A stretch of 64,000 bases of DNA from Calendula officinalis. Taxonomy: Eukaryota > Streptophyta > Magnoliopsida > Asterales > Asteraceae. Below the pieces are notes generated by a model. That model was not told the DNA's origin, made no database searches, and worked only from the letters and a program-made list of their open reading frames with translations. Where the stretch lies: NCBI GenBank assembly GCA_963853835.1, contig OY970820.1:83634909-83698908 (forward strand). Direction: 5' to 3'. Below, in pieces: positions 32,171 through 45,153 of the stretch (its first letter is position 1; the number at the start of each line of letters is the position of its first letter). The position numbers were made by a program, and so were the translations under genes.

Positions 32171-32972
32171 TGGACTACCTTGAACATTTCTCTATGAAGA
32201 AAAGTATTGATTTTTGACTAGTTGGGAAGTCAAATATGATATCCGAATTTTATGTTGGGTCGAATAATAATACTTAAATAAAGGGGTGCATGCACCTACC
32301 CTTTATCATAGCGGGCAAGAAGGAAAGATGCATTGTATCTGAATAGTAAACTTGTCATGTAGATATTGAAATATATTATTCAAAGACTGACTCAGTAATA
32401 TTCATTGTATCTAAAGTCTAAACTAACCATTAAAAAGATAAATAATATTATAATAAATCATTAACAAAACTATATTTGACAACCTTCAACTTTGCAACAC
32501 TTTGAACAAAATGTTCACCTAATACAAACTTTTTTTTTGTGGGTTTTTGCAACGTAAATGTAATCAATGAAAACTTTGACAAAATGTTCACCTAATACAA
32601 AACTTTTTTTGTGGGTTTTTGCAACGTAAATGTAATCAATGAACACCGAGTTTATTCCATTAGTCATCTAGTAGATTTTACATAAGGAGGGATCAAACAT
32701 ATGACCTTTAGGAGATCATTACCAGATGGTTAATACAGATGTAAGATACTAAGATTTCAACAAAGTTGACAATTGAAGAGGTTACAAAGACAGAAAGCAA
32801 ACAAGTAGCACAACAAGATGTAAGATTTCATTATTTTGAAAAATGTTGGGAACAATTAGTGAACACTTAAATGATTTTGCATTAAGCGACAAAAATGTTT
32901 TATATCTCAACTTACAATAATATTGCTTCAACTTGATAAAACAAGAAAGCAAATTGCTTTGATGCCACGTCA
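32171..32972. other. Fumarase 3' flank with a 73-bp tandem duplication
   Basis: 32508-32580 is repeated directly at 32581-32644 (AAAATGTTCACCTAATACAA ... GTAATCAATGAA), differing mainly in a T-run. The rest is AT-rich; the last 200 bp are probably the fumarase 3' UTR. Confidence 0.6.
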
Positions 32973-34314
32973 TCAGTCAGATGGACCAATCATCTTTTCT
33001 GGTACAACAAGTTGATCGAATTCTTCACTAGTTAGCACTCCCAATTTCAAAGCAGCTTCCTGCAAATGTTCCAATAAACGATTATTAGTTCCTCATATAT
33101 GAAATTAATATGAATTAACTCAGATATATTATTAGATTAGTAAGTAATTAATAACTGATTTTAATATTTTAAAAAACAGCACCTTGAGTGTACTTCCTTC
33201 CTTGTGGGCAGTCTTTGCCACTGCTGCAGCATTGTCATAGCCAATTTTCTGTATTTATTTACATCATGCAATTTAATATTCAGAAAATAATATATAAATA
33301 AAATTTAAACTTATAAACGCGAATATAAGCTTACAGGATTCAAAGATGTAACAAGCATAAGTGACTGCAATTATCAAACAATATAATAACATTATAAATA
33401 ATAAATTTAAATAAAATAAATATATAAATCCTTTATGAATGATATGTTGGCTTACCTCGTGTAATAACTTTGAAATTCTTTCCCTATTAGCTTGAATGCC
33501 CCTTACACAATTCTTTTCAAAAGAAGCAGATGCATCGGCTACAAGTCTTATTGACTGTAAATAATAATAAAATAAAAATATATACAAATTTGATTTTAAA
33601 TAAAATTAATGACTGTTTGAGGCATACTTACATGTAAAAGAGAACTAGCAATCATTGGTTTGAAAACATTGAGCTCAAAATGACCATTTGACCCACCAAC
33701 TGTCAGGGCAACATGGTTTCCAATTGCCTGAATTTCATCAAATATTAATTTTCATTATTTAAGGAATTAATAGATATAATAATCAATACATGTATTTTTA
33801 TTCTATATAGTGTTGAGGTAATCTGGTTTTAAATATGAGAATTTACTTTTTGTCAACAATAATAACACTTTTATTAATTATTTGTTAACAAATTAATTTA
33901 AAATAATTATCATATACGATTCCAATAATTATATTTTTCAATACTAGTATTATTAACAATAATAAGATACCTAGAATCAGAATAACTTTATCAAAATACT
34001 TCAAAATTATTATTAAAACTTCAAGTCATAATAACCAGATAATCAGTTATATACATACCTGAGCACAGACCATAGTAAGAGCTTCACATTGTGTAGGATT
34101 CACTTTCCCCTAGAAAAGAATAAGATATATAATTTAGTCGAATTAAAAATATATATAATTTAATTTGTATAAATCTATATGCAATAGAGACTTTACAGGC
34201 ATGATACTGCTACCAGGTTCATTCTCAGGAAGTATGAGTTCCCCAAGACCGCATCGAGGACCACTGAATGGACAAAATAATTTGTTTTTAAATGAATATA
34301 AATTAGCTTAAATG

Positions 34315-34384
<70 letters not shown>

Positions 34385-36655
34385 CTGCAATTTACATACC
34401 TTCCTAGAAAACGTATGTCATTAGCGATCTTCATAAGAGAAACAGCAATCGTGTTAATGGCTCCACTAGCTTCAACAAATGCATCATGTGCAGCCTGATT
34501 TTGTAACGTGAGAGAAATAACATTAACATAAATACATAATGATGTTGTCATTATATAAAAATCAACATAAACAGTTTTCTTTTTTAATAAAATGTGTAAT
34601 AAGTATTTGTAAGAAAAAGAAGACTAACTAACCAATGCCTCAAACTTATTTTCAGCTGTTACAAATGGTAACCTTGTTTCATCAGCTACTGCTGCAGCAA
34701 TCTTTACATCAAACCTGTAAACCAATCATGTGTCATTTTATTTTAAAAAAACTCCTGAATCATTTATTGAAAAAAGTATTACTAAAAATAATATAATTTT
34801 TTTCAACAATAAATGAACACAAGTACCCTTTCTTTGTGTTCAATCCAGTCCCTACAGCTGTGCCACCTTGTGCCAGCTGTAAACATGATAATAATCTATG
34901 TCAATCAAAGGATTACCATAATGCAAAATAAAATAAATAATAATAATAAGTTATGATTGACAACCTGATACATACGGGGGAGAGTGCACAAGACCCGATC
35001 AATTCCATATTTCACCTGCAACAACAAAATATTTATTTGGTATTATTCTTCCAAATACAAATTATTAGCAAAATTAATCTAAAAAAAAGTAGGTGAAAAA
35101 AGCATACTTGTGTGGTATAGCCACTGAATTCTTGACCAAGGGTCAAAGGTGTTGCATCTTGAGTGTGAGTACGCCCAATTTTAACTATATCAGAAAACTC
35201 ATTTGTCTGTTCAGAGTGAAAGTATTCAGTAACTAATTTTAACTATATTCTCATTTTATTTTATATCAAAAAAACTTTTAATTACCTTCGCTTGTAGACA
35301 AGTATGTAACTGTTTCAGTTTTGGAATAAGTCTTGAGTTGATTTCTGTTGCAGCTGCAATATGCATAACCTATGTACAAAACAAGCAATGGTCAACATTT
35401 CAAAAGTCAACAATAAAGAAAACCTGAATTCACAAACTTACAGTTGGAAATGTGTCATTGGAGGACTGTGATCTGTTTACATGGTCATTTGGATGCACAA
35501 ATTTGTCACCACGCTTATGGCCAAGTATTTCAGCTGCTCTATTTGCAATGACCTGTTAAAACATTTTTTCAACAAATTAACAATCAATGAAATAATATGC
35601 CAAATATTGTTGAAAAAAGAAAAATTAGTAAAATTACCTCATTGGCGTTCATATTGCTTTGAGTTCCACTACCAGTCTGCCATACAACCAATGGAAAATG
35701 ATCGTTTAATTTCCCTTCTGCAACTTCTTGTGCTGCTTGCATTATTGCTTTCCCTATGGATGGATCAAGACCATATTCCATGTTTACCTGTAATACACAT
35801 GATCTTATTTACCTAATAAACTAAATAATATAATGTAAGTTAGTAACATATCTGTTAAAGATCGAGTAATTAATGATTTAAGTTCCAATTATCGATTATT
35901 AATGCTGATGTGAAAGAATTGCAAGAACCTTAGCAGCACATTTTTTGAGGATCCCAAAAGAACGAATGATTGGTTCTGGCATTCTTTCACGATCACCTCC
36001 AATTTCAAAATTCTGTAATGATCTTTGTGTTTGAGCTCCCCATAACCTGAAAAGTGGGGGAAATAATTACTTAATATTGTTAATTAAGTATGCAACACCC
36101 CAAAGCACAAGGTTATAAGTTTCCTCTAATAATCAATCCATTGTCCAATCCGACTGAAAATAATCAGAGCTTAAAACTAGAATTCAGTCATTCACCATTC
36201 CATTATATTGCTAAGTAAGCTCCTTAATCCTTATTCTATGGTCATCAAGTATGCTACAAGCAATGACATACATCTAAATATGAATCCACACACACAATAA
36301 TTAAAGATAAACTGTATAATTCAGCTCAAAACAGCAGTTCACCTCTAAAAATAGTCATATAAGTCTGCCCTGACATGATCGCGATCGAAAACCTCACAGT
36401 TGCAAACCAAGAGGATCATTTCCTCATGTTAGGGTTTTTTTTTACATTAATTGGAACATGTTTAGGGAACAGATCCTACGAATAGATTAAAATTATAAAA
36501 CGATATAAGATCACGTACTTATCAGATGGAACTTGAATTGGTCCAAACGTATCTCTTTCTTCTCTGAAAGCCGTAGAAAAATGTCTCCAGCTCGTCGTAA
36601 ACCGAAATGAATCCGCAACAATCGCCGATCGACGATATGCTTGAACCATCGCCAT
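32973..36655 (-). CDS. FUM1: Fumarate hydratase, class II, mitochondrial
   Basis: Seventeen exons on the minus strand: 36655-36519, 36046-35929, 35787-35638, 35552-35442, 35369-35286, 35206-35108, 35015-34965, 34876-34827, 34714-34633, 34494-34400, 34263-34197, 34109-34059, 33727-33632, 33554-33456, 33364-33335, 33248-33183 and 33059-32973. They total 1473 bp, 490 residues plus stop, matching plant FUM1, and every phase agrees. The N-terminus MAMVQAYRRSAIVADSFRFT is rich in Arg/Ser without early acids, a mitochondrial presequence, followed by the mature start FREERDTFGPIQVPSDKLWG. Class II signatures: SGTQSNMNANEV, SSNDTFPT, GRTHTQDATPLT (catalytic His) and the fumarase loop GSSIMPGKVNP at about 343-353. 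It hydrates fumarate to malate in the TCA cycle. The gene appears intact. Confidence 0.97.
34316..34382. repeat. (TA)n microsatellite in a fumarase intron
   Basis: About 66 bp of pure TA dinucleotides between exons 10 and 11. The Tyr/Ile-repeat ORFs over it are artefacts. Confidence 0.95.
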
Positions 36656-36992
36656 TTCTTATAAACTAACCTGATTGATTGCAAAAGCATCGACATCAAA
36701 GGAAAATGTAATCGTAAGATAAGGATAACTAAATAATTCGAAATGATGATGTGAGATCTGAAAAGATTAAACAATATACCAGAATGATGAATGCAATCAA
36801 CTGCAGAAATTGAAAAAGTTTGACCCCAAACGGGTGGAGAAATTGAAAAGGTGAAAAAGTTAGTAAAAGCACGCTTGGTTTGATGCTGACTTTTTTTCAG
36901 TGTGTGCGTGATAAGAATGGGCCGAAGCCCAATTGGATTTCTTCACAACTTTTCTGGCACAGTTTTCAAAGGCTTTTTATTTTATTTTTTAA
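36656..36992 (-). promoter_or_regulatory. Fumarase leader and promoter region
   Basis: TGGGCC and GCCCA (about 36916-36932), a divergent pair of site II motifs, stand 260-280 bp upstream of the start codon. Site II is common in promoters of nuclear genes for mitochondrial proteins. A CAG|GTTAG-like border near 36670 may be part of a leader intron, which I cannot confirm. The region ends abruptly at a Helitron terminus (36993). Confidence 0.45.
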
Positions 36993-37893
36993 CTAGCCTA
37001 TAACCCGTGATAAATCACGGACGGCATATAAAAATTTAAAATCATCAATCAATTGCAAAATGCGTTAATTCCTTGTTTTTTTAATAACACTTAATCTACT
37101 CCACTTTGCTCATTTGATACTTGAACTCAGCAACACCATATATATCAATACCACTTGAACCCATGTTTTAGTTCCTAACACACAATTAACGGAAATTAAA
37201 GACGTAGGATTTGAAATGTAGGAGAAGGAGATTTGAATTGGTGGGTCATAACATGTGAATGTATGTGAAGTTGTACTATAGGTCGTAAGTGTGTACAAGA
37301 TGTAATGATTCCTGCATATAGACATTTCTATTATGTTATATAATCATAAGAGATTTTCATCCGTAAAAAAATCGAACATAAACTTACCTGATTTCATGAG
37401 GCAAAAAAATCTATTCCGTAGCTCTGCTAACAATACTCATATCTTGACTTTTAGTTTACTTCTTTAACATCATCCATCAAACAAAAAGAAACTATTATTT
37501 AATAAATTAACCGATTAATGGTGCAATCATATATACCCAAAATAACTTTTTAGTCAGCATATGGCTAAAAGGTTGCACCCGTTGGCTAAAAGGTTGCACC
37601 CGTTACCAGGATGCATATATAATACAACTACCAGAGGCAAACATAGAGAAGTAACTCCAATTGTAATAAATAGCATGCATGTTATCACGGGTTATAACCC
37701 CTGATAAATTACGGTTGGCTTATACAAATTTTCATAATTTTGTGCTATTTTTTATTTTATAGAATAATTGAGTTTTTTATAGCAATCGATAAGAAATTAT
37801 CCACTCAGACTTGTATAATTGACACATTTGTAAACCACATTTGGCACATTAACTATAGTCATATGTGAAAATTTTAAGAATGCAAGTCTAAAA

Positions 37894-39600
37894 TGTGAGA
37901 CACCGATTTTTCAACCCAAATGAAAACTTTAAAATAAAAATATAAGTCTTTACAAACCGAGTATCTAAAAATATGGTTTAACTAAAACATTTGAAATAAT
38001 TAGAAAGTCCCAAAACCGGTGTTACAAATATATCAAAAACTATAGTCTAGGGAATTAAATAAGTGCACCGAGCTAAATCACTTCCAAATGGTAACTACTA
38101 CGGGCCGCCTAGTCCTTAGCTCCCGAACCTGAGTACATAGCCAAAATAAACGTAGTATGTGAGACAAGATTGTCTCGTGAGAAACATGGGTTTTAGACCC
38201 GGTTAGAAATAATTTGCAATAAAATAATAATTAAATAATTATCAAATTGCACACAGTCAATCAAACTCTAAGGCTTGCCATAAGCAATCACATACGTAAC
38301 GGGCCTCCCCGAAACAACTCCCCCGATATGGTTTAACTAGGTAAACTCCCCCGTTTCCGGGTTATCTATTTGCTCCCCCGATTTCCGGGTTATCTCAAAC
38401 TCCCCCGTTGTCCAGGTTATCTATTTCTCGACCACTACCCTTGCGCAGGGTGGAACCGCCCCAAGTAGGTGTCACTAACTCCCCCAACTTGTGTGGGTTA
38501 TCTAGGATCCAATCGATTAGCTACCACATAACAAATCATCAACTTGGGTCAAAGCCCATATCACAACTCAATCATACTAGTGGTAACTAAGCAAGTCAAT
38601 TTACAATTCAATTCAATTCATATTCTATCAATTAAATATTTTCTTTATTAAAAATATTTATCTAATAAAGACTCTAAAATCATTTCAATTCATAAAATAT
38701 GGTTTACTATGTACTCAGAAAGATCACATGTACTCACCTTAGCAATGCTATCCAATACTTGTGTAAATCAACACAATCTCTACTTCTCAACCAAAGAAGT
38801 ACTTCCAATCTCAACTCCTTCTTGACCTATTATCAATATCATCACAAAATGTAGTCATAATCCATAACTAGCTACTAGTTAATCCATCTTAACATTCCCA
38901 ACCACCAAGTTCATACCACTTGGTGGAAATCTCAAACCCTAGTTCAAGATTTCTATCCATAAAACTGGAATCTAGCTTGTACACATTGATTACAAGCTTA
39001 CCATGAGTGTTTTACACCCATGATAGATCATCTTCCCCAAAGATGATGTGGTTGGTTCCCAAAACCACCATTGATACCCATGAAAAGCTTGAAACTAAGT
39101 TAGGTAAGCAAGACAATCAAGAATCCTTACCTTTGATGATAAAATCTCCAAGATTGATGAAGATTCAAACCCAAGAACACCAAGGACGAGCTTTCTCTCT
39201 CTAAAAACGGCTGGTAAGTGAGTAGGGTTGTTGGTGCCTAAAACCCTAGGCTAAACTCGTTTTATACAGAACCAAACACTTCGCGATCACGAACTCAAGT
39301 TCGCGTCGCGAACTCTGCGCCTCGTGAACTCTTCGCGATCGGTAATGGGTCGTGAACTCCGATCGCCAAAAACCCCAAATCCCTGTTTGATGTTCCCGAT
39401 AGGGAACACCAGTTCGCGTCGCGAACTCCATCAGCCAGCAGGGCTGCACTTTTCGGTCTTCGTCTCGACCCGGTTTCGTCCATAACTTTCTCATACGGTG
39501 CCAAATGACACGAAACCAATTTCTACGATTCTGAAATGAACTATCCCTTTTTGTCATATTTTTGTACAATTTATTTATTTACAAAATCTCAGTCGTTACA
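37894..39600. repeat. Solo LTR of the gypsy family found at 50391-57564
   Basis: Starts TGTGAGACACCG and ends CTCAGTCGTTACA; clearly homologous along its length to the 55833-57564 LTR. It is flanked by perfect TAAAA (37889-37893 and 39601-39605), the 5-bp target duplication. It contains repeated CTCCCCCGTTTCCGGGTTAT blocks (38330-38420) and TTCGCGATCGCGAA-like palindromes near 39280-39340. Length 1707 bp. ORFs at 38408, 39007 and 39246-39569 are not genes. Confidence 0.92.
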
Positions 39601-41418
39601 TAAAAAGTTTTAGGGTTCAACACGTATAAAAGAGAATAATACACATACCCTTTTCATAACTATAGTCAACTTCATGTTTAGTGTTTGCTTCACGTACAAA
39701 TAGCTCATAGTTACATATTTATATAAGTAGTGTCCTCATTCTAATTGTCGGTTTCATAAGTCCATCTTCACCTTCACCAGCTTTCATAACTCCCACATGT
39801 AAAGGATAATCCCACCACCCCCTAATTATTTACAAGACAATATTGTAAGGATACTAAAACTATCTATGTTTTGTAATTGAATTGCATCTAACAAATGATC
39901 ATGAAGTATTTCGTTTTTTACATCTTGTGCATGACCTGCCACTTCATATTATGCAAGCCATCCCAACTGGTTCATTAGAAAATGATCACTTTCATGATGG
40001 TCACAGACTTCCAATACACTGGATTCTTGAGTATAGAACTTAAAAATAAAATAAATTCATTAAAAATGATCAAGACCTCAAGATAAATTTAACGAAAAAA
40101 AATTAGATAAGAGCTACCTTTCTTCGTCTATTGATATCGCAAACGGAAAACAATTATATAAGAACTCTGTTAGATTTCTAGCACACAATAACGTACACTG
40201 AATTGAAAACTCAACGATTCACCAAGCTTGATACACGTATTTAATTAAATGTTTAGTAACGTAACAATAAATTAATGAAATTATCAATTGAAATTAGTAA
40301 CATATAACATTAAAGCATCTAACTGAATTTATTGGGATTGACCGTTTATTAAAGCATCTAAATCTAACTATTAAATTTCGGTAATGGGTCGTGAACTCCG
40401 ATCACCAAAAACCCCAAATCCCTGTTTGATGTTCCCGATCGGGAACACCAGTTCGCGTCGCGAACTCCATCAGCCAGCAGGGCTGCACTTTTCGGTCTTC
40501 GTCTCGACCGGGTTTCGTCCATAACTTTCTCATACGGTGTCCAAATGACACGAAACCAATTTCTACGGTTCTGAAATGAATTATCCCTATTTGTCATATT
40601 TTTGTACAATTTATTTATTTACAAAATCTCGGTCGTTACATAAAAAGTTTTAGGGTTCAACACGTATAAAAGAGAATAATACACATACCCTTTTCATAAC
40701 TATAGTCAACTTCATGTTTAGTGTTTGCTTCACGTACAAATAGCTCATAGTTACATATTTATATAAGTAGTGTCCTCATTCCAATTTTCGGTTTCATAAG
40801 TCCATCTTCACCTTCACCAGCTTTCGTAACTCCCACATGTAAAGGATAATCCCACCACCCCCTAATTATTTACAAGACAATAATGTAAAGATACTAAAAC
40901 TATCTATGTTTTGTAATTGAATTGCATCTAGCAAATGATCATGAAGTATTTCGTTTTTTACATCTTGTGCATGACCTGCCACTTCATATTATGCAAGCCA
41001 TCCCAACTGGTTCATTAGAAAATGATCACTTTCATGATGGTCCCAGACTCCCAATACACTGGATTCTTGAGTATAGAACTTAAAAATAAAATAAATTCAG
41101 TAAAAATGATCAAGACCTCAAGATAAATTTAACAAAAAAAAATTAGATAAGAGCTACATTTCTTCGTCTATTGATATTGCAAACGGAAAACAATTATATA
41201 AGAACTCTGTTAGATTTCTAGCACACAATAACATACACTGAATTGAAAACCCAACGATTCACCAAGCTTGATACACGTATTTAATTAAATGTTTAGTAAC
41301 GTAACAATAAATTAATGAAATTATCAATTGAAATTAGTAACATATAACATTAAAGCATATAACTGAATTTATTGGGATTGACCGTTTATTAAAGCATCTA
41401 AATCTAACTATTAAATTT
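39341..41418 (+). repeat. 1.04-kb tandem duplication across the LTR edge
   Basis: 39341-40378 and 40379-41418 are adjacent direct copies with few differences. Each contains the last 220-260 bp of the solo LTR plus about 780 bp of the Helitron. The second copy thus makes an LTR fragment without its own target duplication. Confidence 0.92.
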
Positions 41419-41605
41419 TGGTTTTAAAGTGGTATGCATACATGGTAAATGACATGGCACAAAACCTACGTGGTATTATGACATGGAATAGTACATGTGT
41501 CAAGGATTCAAAAAAACTTTTATTTAATATATATAAAGATAACTACTTCGTATAACTTGATTATTCTAATTTCAAAGTTTTTTTTTTAAATTTCATAATT
41601 TCATA

Positions 41606-41917
41606 CTTCCTCTATTCAAAATAAGTGATACACTTTGTATTTTACGGTTTTTGAGATAAAAGATTATAATGATAGTTAAATTATATTAATTGGATGGTTA
41701 GTGGAGAATGAGTCCCGCACCTTTTGAATAAAGTATTGTTAATGATGTTTAAATGTAAAAAGTAAGGGTAAATAGGTCATTTCATTTTGTTAAAGTAGAT
41801 TGTTAGTGGGTGAGGTCTCACTATTTTTTGCTAAATAAGATAAACTTTTAAAGTATATCACTTATTTTAAATCATACTAAAAAGCAAAGTGTATCACTTA
41901 TTTTGTATAGGAGGAAG
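41606..41917. mobile_element. Stowaway-type MITE, second copy
   Basis: Ends CTTCCTCTATTCAAAATAAG and CTTATTTTGTATAGGAGGAAG flanked by TA (41604-41605, 41918-41919). It is about 312 bp long and homologous in reverse orientation to 15179-15492. Confidence 0.88.
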
Positions 41918-42372
41918 TATTTAACTTTTGAAGCATTAGCGGATTATAATTTTATCCAATCTGATAAAATCAGTTATTTATAAAAGTATATTTCTCTTGA
42001 TATAGACAAATAAAAAGTTATGTGTTAAAATTATTTTATAATAATAAATAATAATGTTGTTATTATATTTGACATGAAACAAACGCTCTTATAAAATTCT
42101 TAAACTATTTAAAGTATATTTTATTAATTGAATATTTCAAAATAAAGAAAGATACAGTATACAACATTTATTTAGTTACATTTTGTACTACGTTTTTATT
42201 AGTAAATTACAACTTCTTAAATTCTAAAATATTTTCTTAACTATTTTTGTTAGGGTAATTTTTAATATTTCCCAAATAAAAACATAAGAGAAAATAAAAG
42301 TTTTGAATAAAACATTTATAATTTCGTATTCTTGAGTTAGAAATAAAGAAAGAGAAATTAATGAAATTTTAT

Positions 42373-42791
42373 TAGGGTTGTCAAATCATGCTATCGTTTC
42401 ATGTTTTTGGGCAACACGACAGAACACGACACAAATTCATTCAACACGAAAACAACACGACACAAAGTCGTGTTTTATTTTGCTAACACGAACACGACAC
42501 GATTAAAAAACGATAAACACGACAACACGAGATAAATAACAAATATATCAAATTTCTTACTTATTACATGCTAAAAACACGACAAAAATATAACATATAT
42601 TTATAGATGTTCTCAAAATCATAACTATCGTGTCAATTTCGTATAAATCTCTGAACACGAATACGACACGACACGACACGATTTCGTGTTTGTTTTACAC
42701 GACACGAACACGAATTCAAATTTCGATTTCGTCCCAATTTCGTTTTGTTTCGTATATTTTTGTCGTGTCGTGTTAGGTTTTGAGAACCCTA
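42373..42791. mobile_element. hAT-type MITE rich in ACACGA
   Basis: Starts TAGGGTTGTCAAA and ends TTTTGAGAACCCTA. Perfect 8-bp duplications AATTTTAT occur at 42365-42372 and 42792-42799. The interior is made of ACACGACA/CGTGTCGTG repeats that can fold back. Length 419 bp. Confidence 0.9.
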
Positions 42792-42799
42792 AATTTTAT

Positions 42800-43967
42800 G
42801 TTCCTGAATTGGAGAAAGAGAAACATATAATATAATTAAACATATAATTTTACAATTAGTATGTAAATTACTTAGGCTATGTTAGATTATGTTAATTTGG
42901 TAATTAAGGTTTTCCCTAGATAATTAATAAAAAAATTCTATTCAAATCTTCTCATTTTTAGGAGAAAAATTATGAATAAAATTTGGCAATAACTTTTTTC
43001 TATCATCTTTCATTTTCGTTTAAAAACAACTCTGAAATATAAAACTTTTTAAATTTTTTTAAATATATTCTAATCTCTAAATTAAAACTCAAGGAATACA
43101 ACATTGCGTGACTTGAGCAACCAACATATCCAAACTTTGTAGACCCACTCACATTTCGCAATACTCGTACACTTTTCCATTTATATTGATCGTTTTGACT
43201 AATTATGCCCAATAAAATAAGTCCCCATGCATCACACTTAGGCCTATCCAGCTATAGCGTGTCACTAAACCCGTCAGTACCTCCACATCATCCTATTCTT
43301 ACTGACACGGTCGTGTCAACCATAATCCATCACTAACCCTTAAAATATTACATTTAACCCCCCACCCACACACAAAAGCTACTGATGCCTCCCCCCCCCC
43401 CCCCCCCCTCATTCACGTCCTCATGGCGACGGGTTTCTACTGACGCGGCTACCGACGACGCGGTGTCAACGGCGTCAGTAGACGACATGCCAAAATTGGC
43501 TACTGACATGGGGAAGACATACCTGTTGGCGCCGGTCTTAAACCCGTTTGAGACAGAAGTTAGGGACCATTCACAAGAATTGATACACGAACCTTTTTTC
43601 GGATATGATTTGGTCCAGCAGAAAAGTTTATGGAGTGTCATGACCTCCAATATTGTTAACATATACTTTTAAAGCAACTAATTTAGGGAAAAAAATATAA
43701 TAGAACATAGCATGTGGATTTAACATAAAACAACCAATTTAGCTAAAATAATCCTAAAATACAACACATTTTATTATTTTAATAACATAAGTATATCCGT
43801 ATACTTCGTATTACTTTTGCTTTTCAAAAGCAACCATCATAGTTGCTGAAACTATACAAACGTACATTAAGTTTTCTAAGTGTGTTGTCTTTTATATAAT
43901 TTATGATGAACATATTATAAAATATATACAAATGATATTCACTTGAATTTGGAAAACAAATTAAACT
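42800..43967. other. Spacer with C-tract and an unassigned ORF
   Basis: A run of 18 C (43391-43408) is followed by a GC-richer stretch (43410-43600). A plus ORF (43385-43672, 95 codons) and a minus ORF (43354-43662, 102 codons) overlap here; neither resembles a family I know. The rest is AT-rich. Confidence 0.45.
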
Positions 43968-44462
43968 TGTTGAATTAATTAGACATTTATGGCTAATATC
44001 ATGTTTGGAGTTTTATATTTTTGCAGGATAGAACTTTGGTGGTTAAAGTGTGAAGAGTCAAAGCTGAAGGTAAGTGGCTAAGGTATGTGTTTATATTTTT
44101 CACTAGTTATTGTATGTTTGGGTTGCAGGTGTATATTCTGGAAGTATAGGGTTCATTCTGTAATTTTGAATAGTTTAGCTTTGTATAAAGAGAGAGAGTA
44201 TGTGTTATTTTTTCAACATAATAATAATATACGATCTGAAATATCTCACATACTCTCTCTATGTTAGGGTTTTATTCTTCATTCTTAGTTCTTACGATCT
44301 GTAAATGGAGGTTAATTTCTTGAGTGTTATGAGTGCTTGTAGTGAGTTTTCTGTTGTATGTATTCATTGACCATTGAGTTAAATAAAGGACTCTTTAGGT
44401 TGGCTAAATCATTCTGTTGGTTGTTTGTTTGTATAGATCTGTTAGATCTATGGTTTTCTACA
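43968..44462 (+). repeat. 5' LTR of the copia element
   Basis: 495 bp, TG...CA, upstream of the tRNA-Met primer site. It contains a TATAAAG at about 44185 in position to start transcription. Confidence 0.95.
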
Positions 44463-45153
44463 TGGTATCAGAGCGAAGGTTCGTCTGATCGTTTCGTTTT
44501 CGTTCAGATCTGAAGTAATAACTCGCTTTGGTTCGTGTTCTGTTGTTCGAGATCTGGTTTTGTTGTAGATCTGGTTTCTTCCGTGAATCTGAGAAATATC
44601 GATTCCTCATCGGTGTTCTTTAGAAGGATAGTTCTCTTTCTGATTATCAATCGATTTTCAGACGCTACCTCGAAGAAAGCGATATTAGGGTTTGAGTTAA
44701 TCAATTCGGAATTTTTAACAGGAACGATATTGTGTCCTGTGTTATACGATTTTCCTTGTTGATCTGTGGAGTTTAGATAACGTTCAAGTTATCTAGGGTT
44801 TGCTCAGATCGTCCTCTTCGGTCAGTGCTGGTCTTATTTTCTTTTAAAAATTGCTTCCGCTATTCTCTGTTATTTGGAATTTGGGCTATAGCACTGTAAG
44901 TTGTTCTTCCTACTATGAGGTCGTAGCAAGTGTACTTGTAAGTCAGAGAGCTCTGAAATACAAGAAGCTTGACCTACACCAGAGATCTCTGTGTGCGTTC
45001 TTTCTGTTATATTTTGTTTATACTAACTTTTTTGTAGCAGAGAAGGATCCAAGATATAACATGTCCGGACTTCATTAGAGAGTCTTTGGAATCTTGTTCA
45101 CTACTTGGATTTCCTTTTAGGATTTACTGTTTTCTTTTTTTCTTGCGTGGTTT

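Larger units (their letters stand above)
36993..41539 (-). mobile_element. Helitron (minus strand) with nested insertions
   Basis: On the minus strand the 5' end is TCTTTATATATATTAAATAA (from 41539, preceded by A). The 3' end has the hairpin CCGTGATTTATCACGG, then GTTATAGG and CTAG (36996-36993), followed by T. Both ends and the A|T target fit a Helitron. The 4.55 kb include a solo gypsy LTR (37894-39600) and a 1.04-kb tandem duplication. No Rep/helicase was recognised. Confidence 0.7.

Noticed and set aside
34193..34551. Tyr/Ile-repeat ORFs on the minus strand
   Set aside because: They read through a (TA)n microsatellite in a fumarase intron.
37680..37730. A second Helitron 3' end (ATCACGGGTTATAACCC) within the minus-strand Helitron
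   Set aside because: It resembles the true terminus at 36993 but lacks a CTRR|T ending, so I treat it as an internal repeat.
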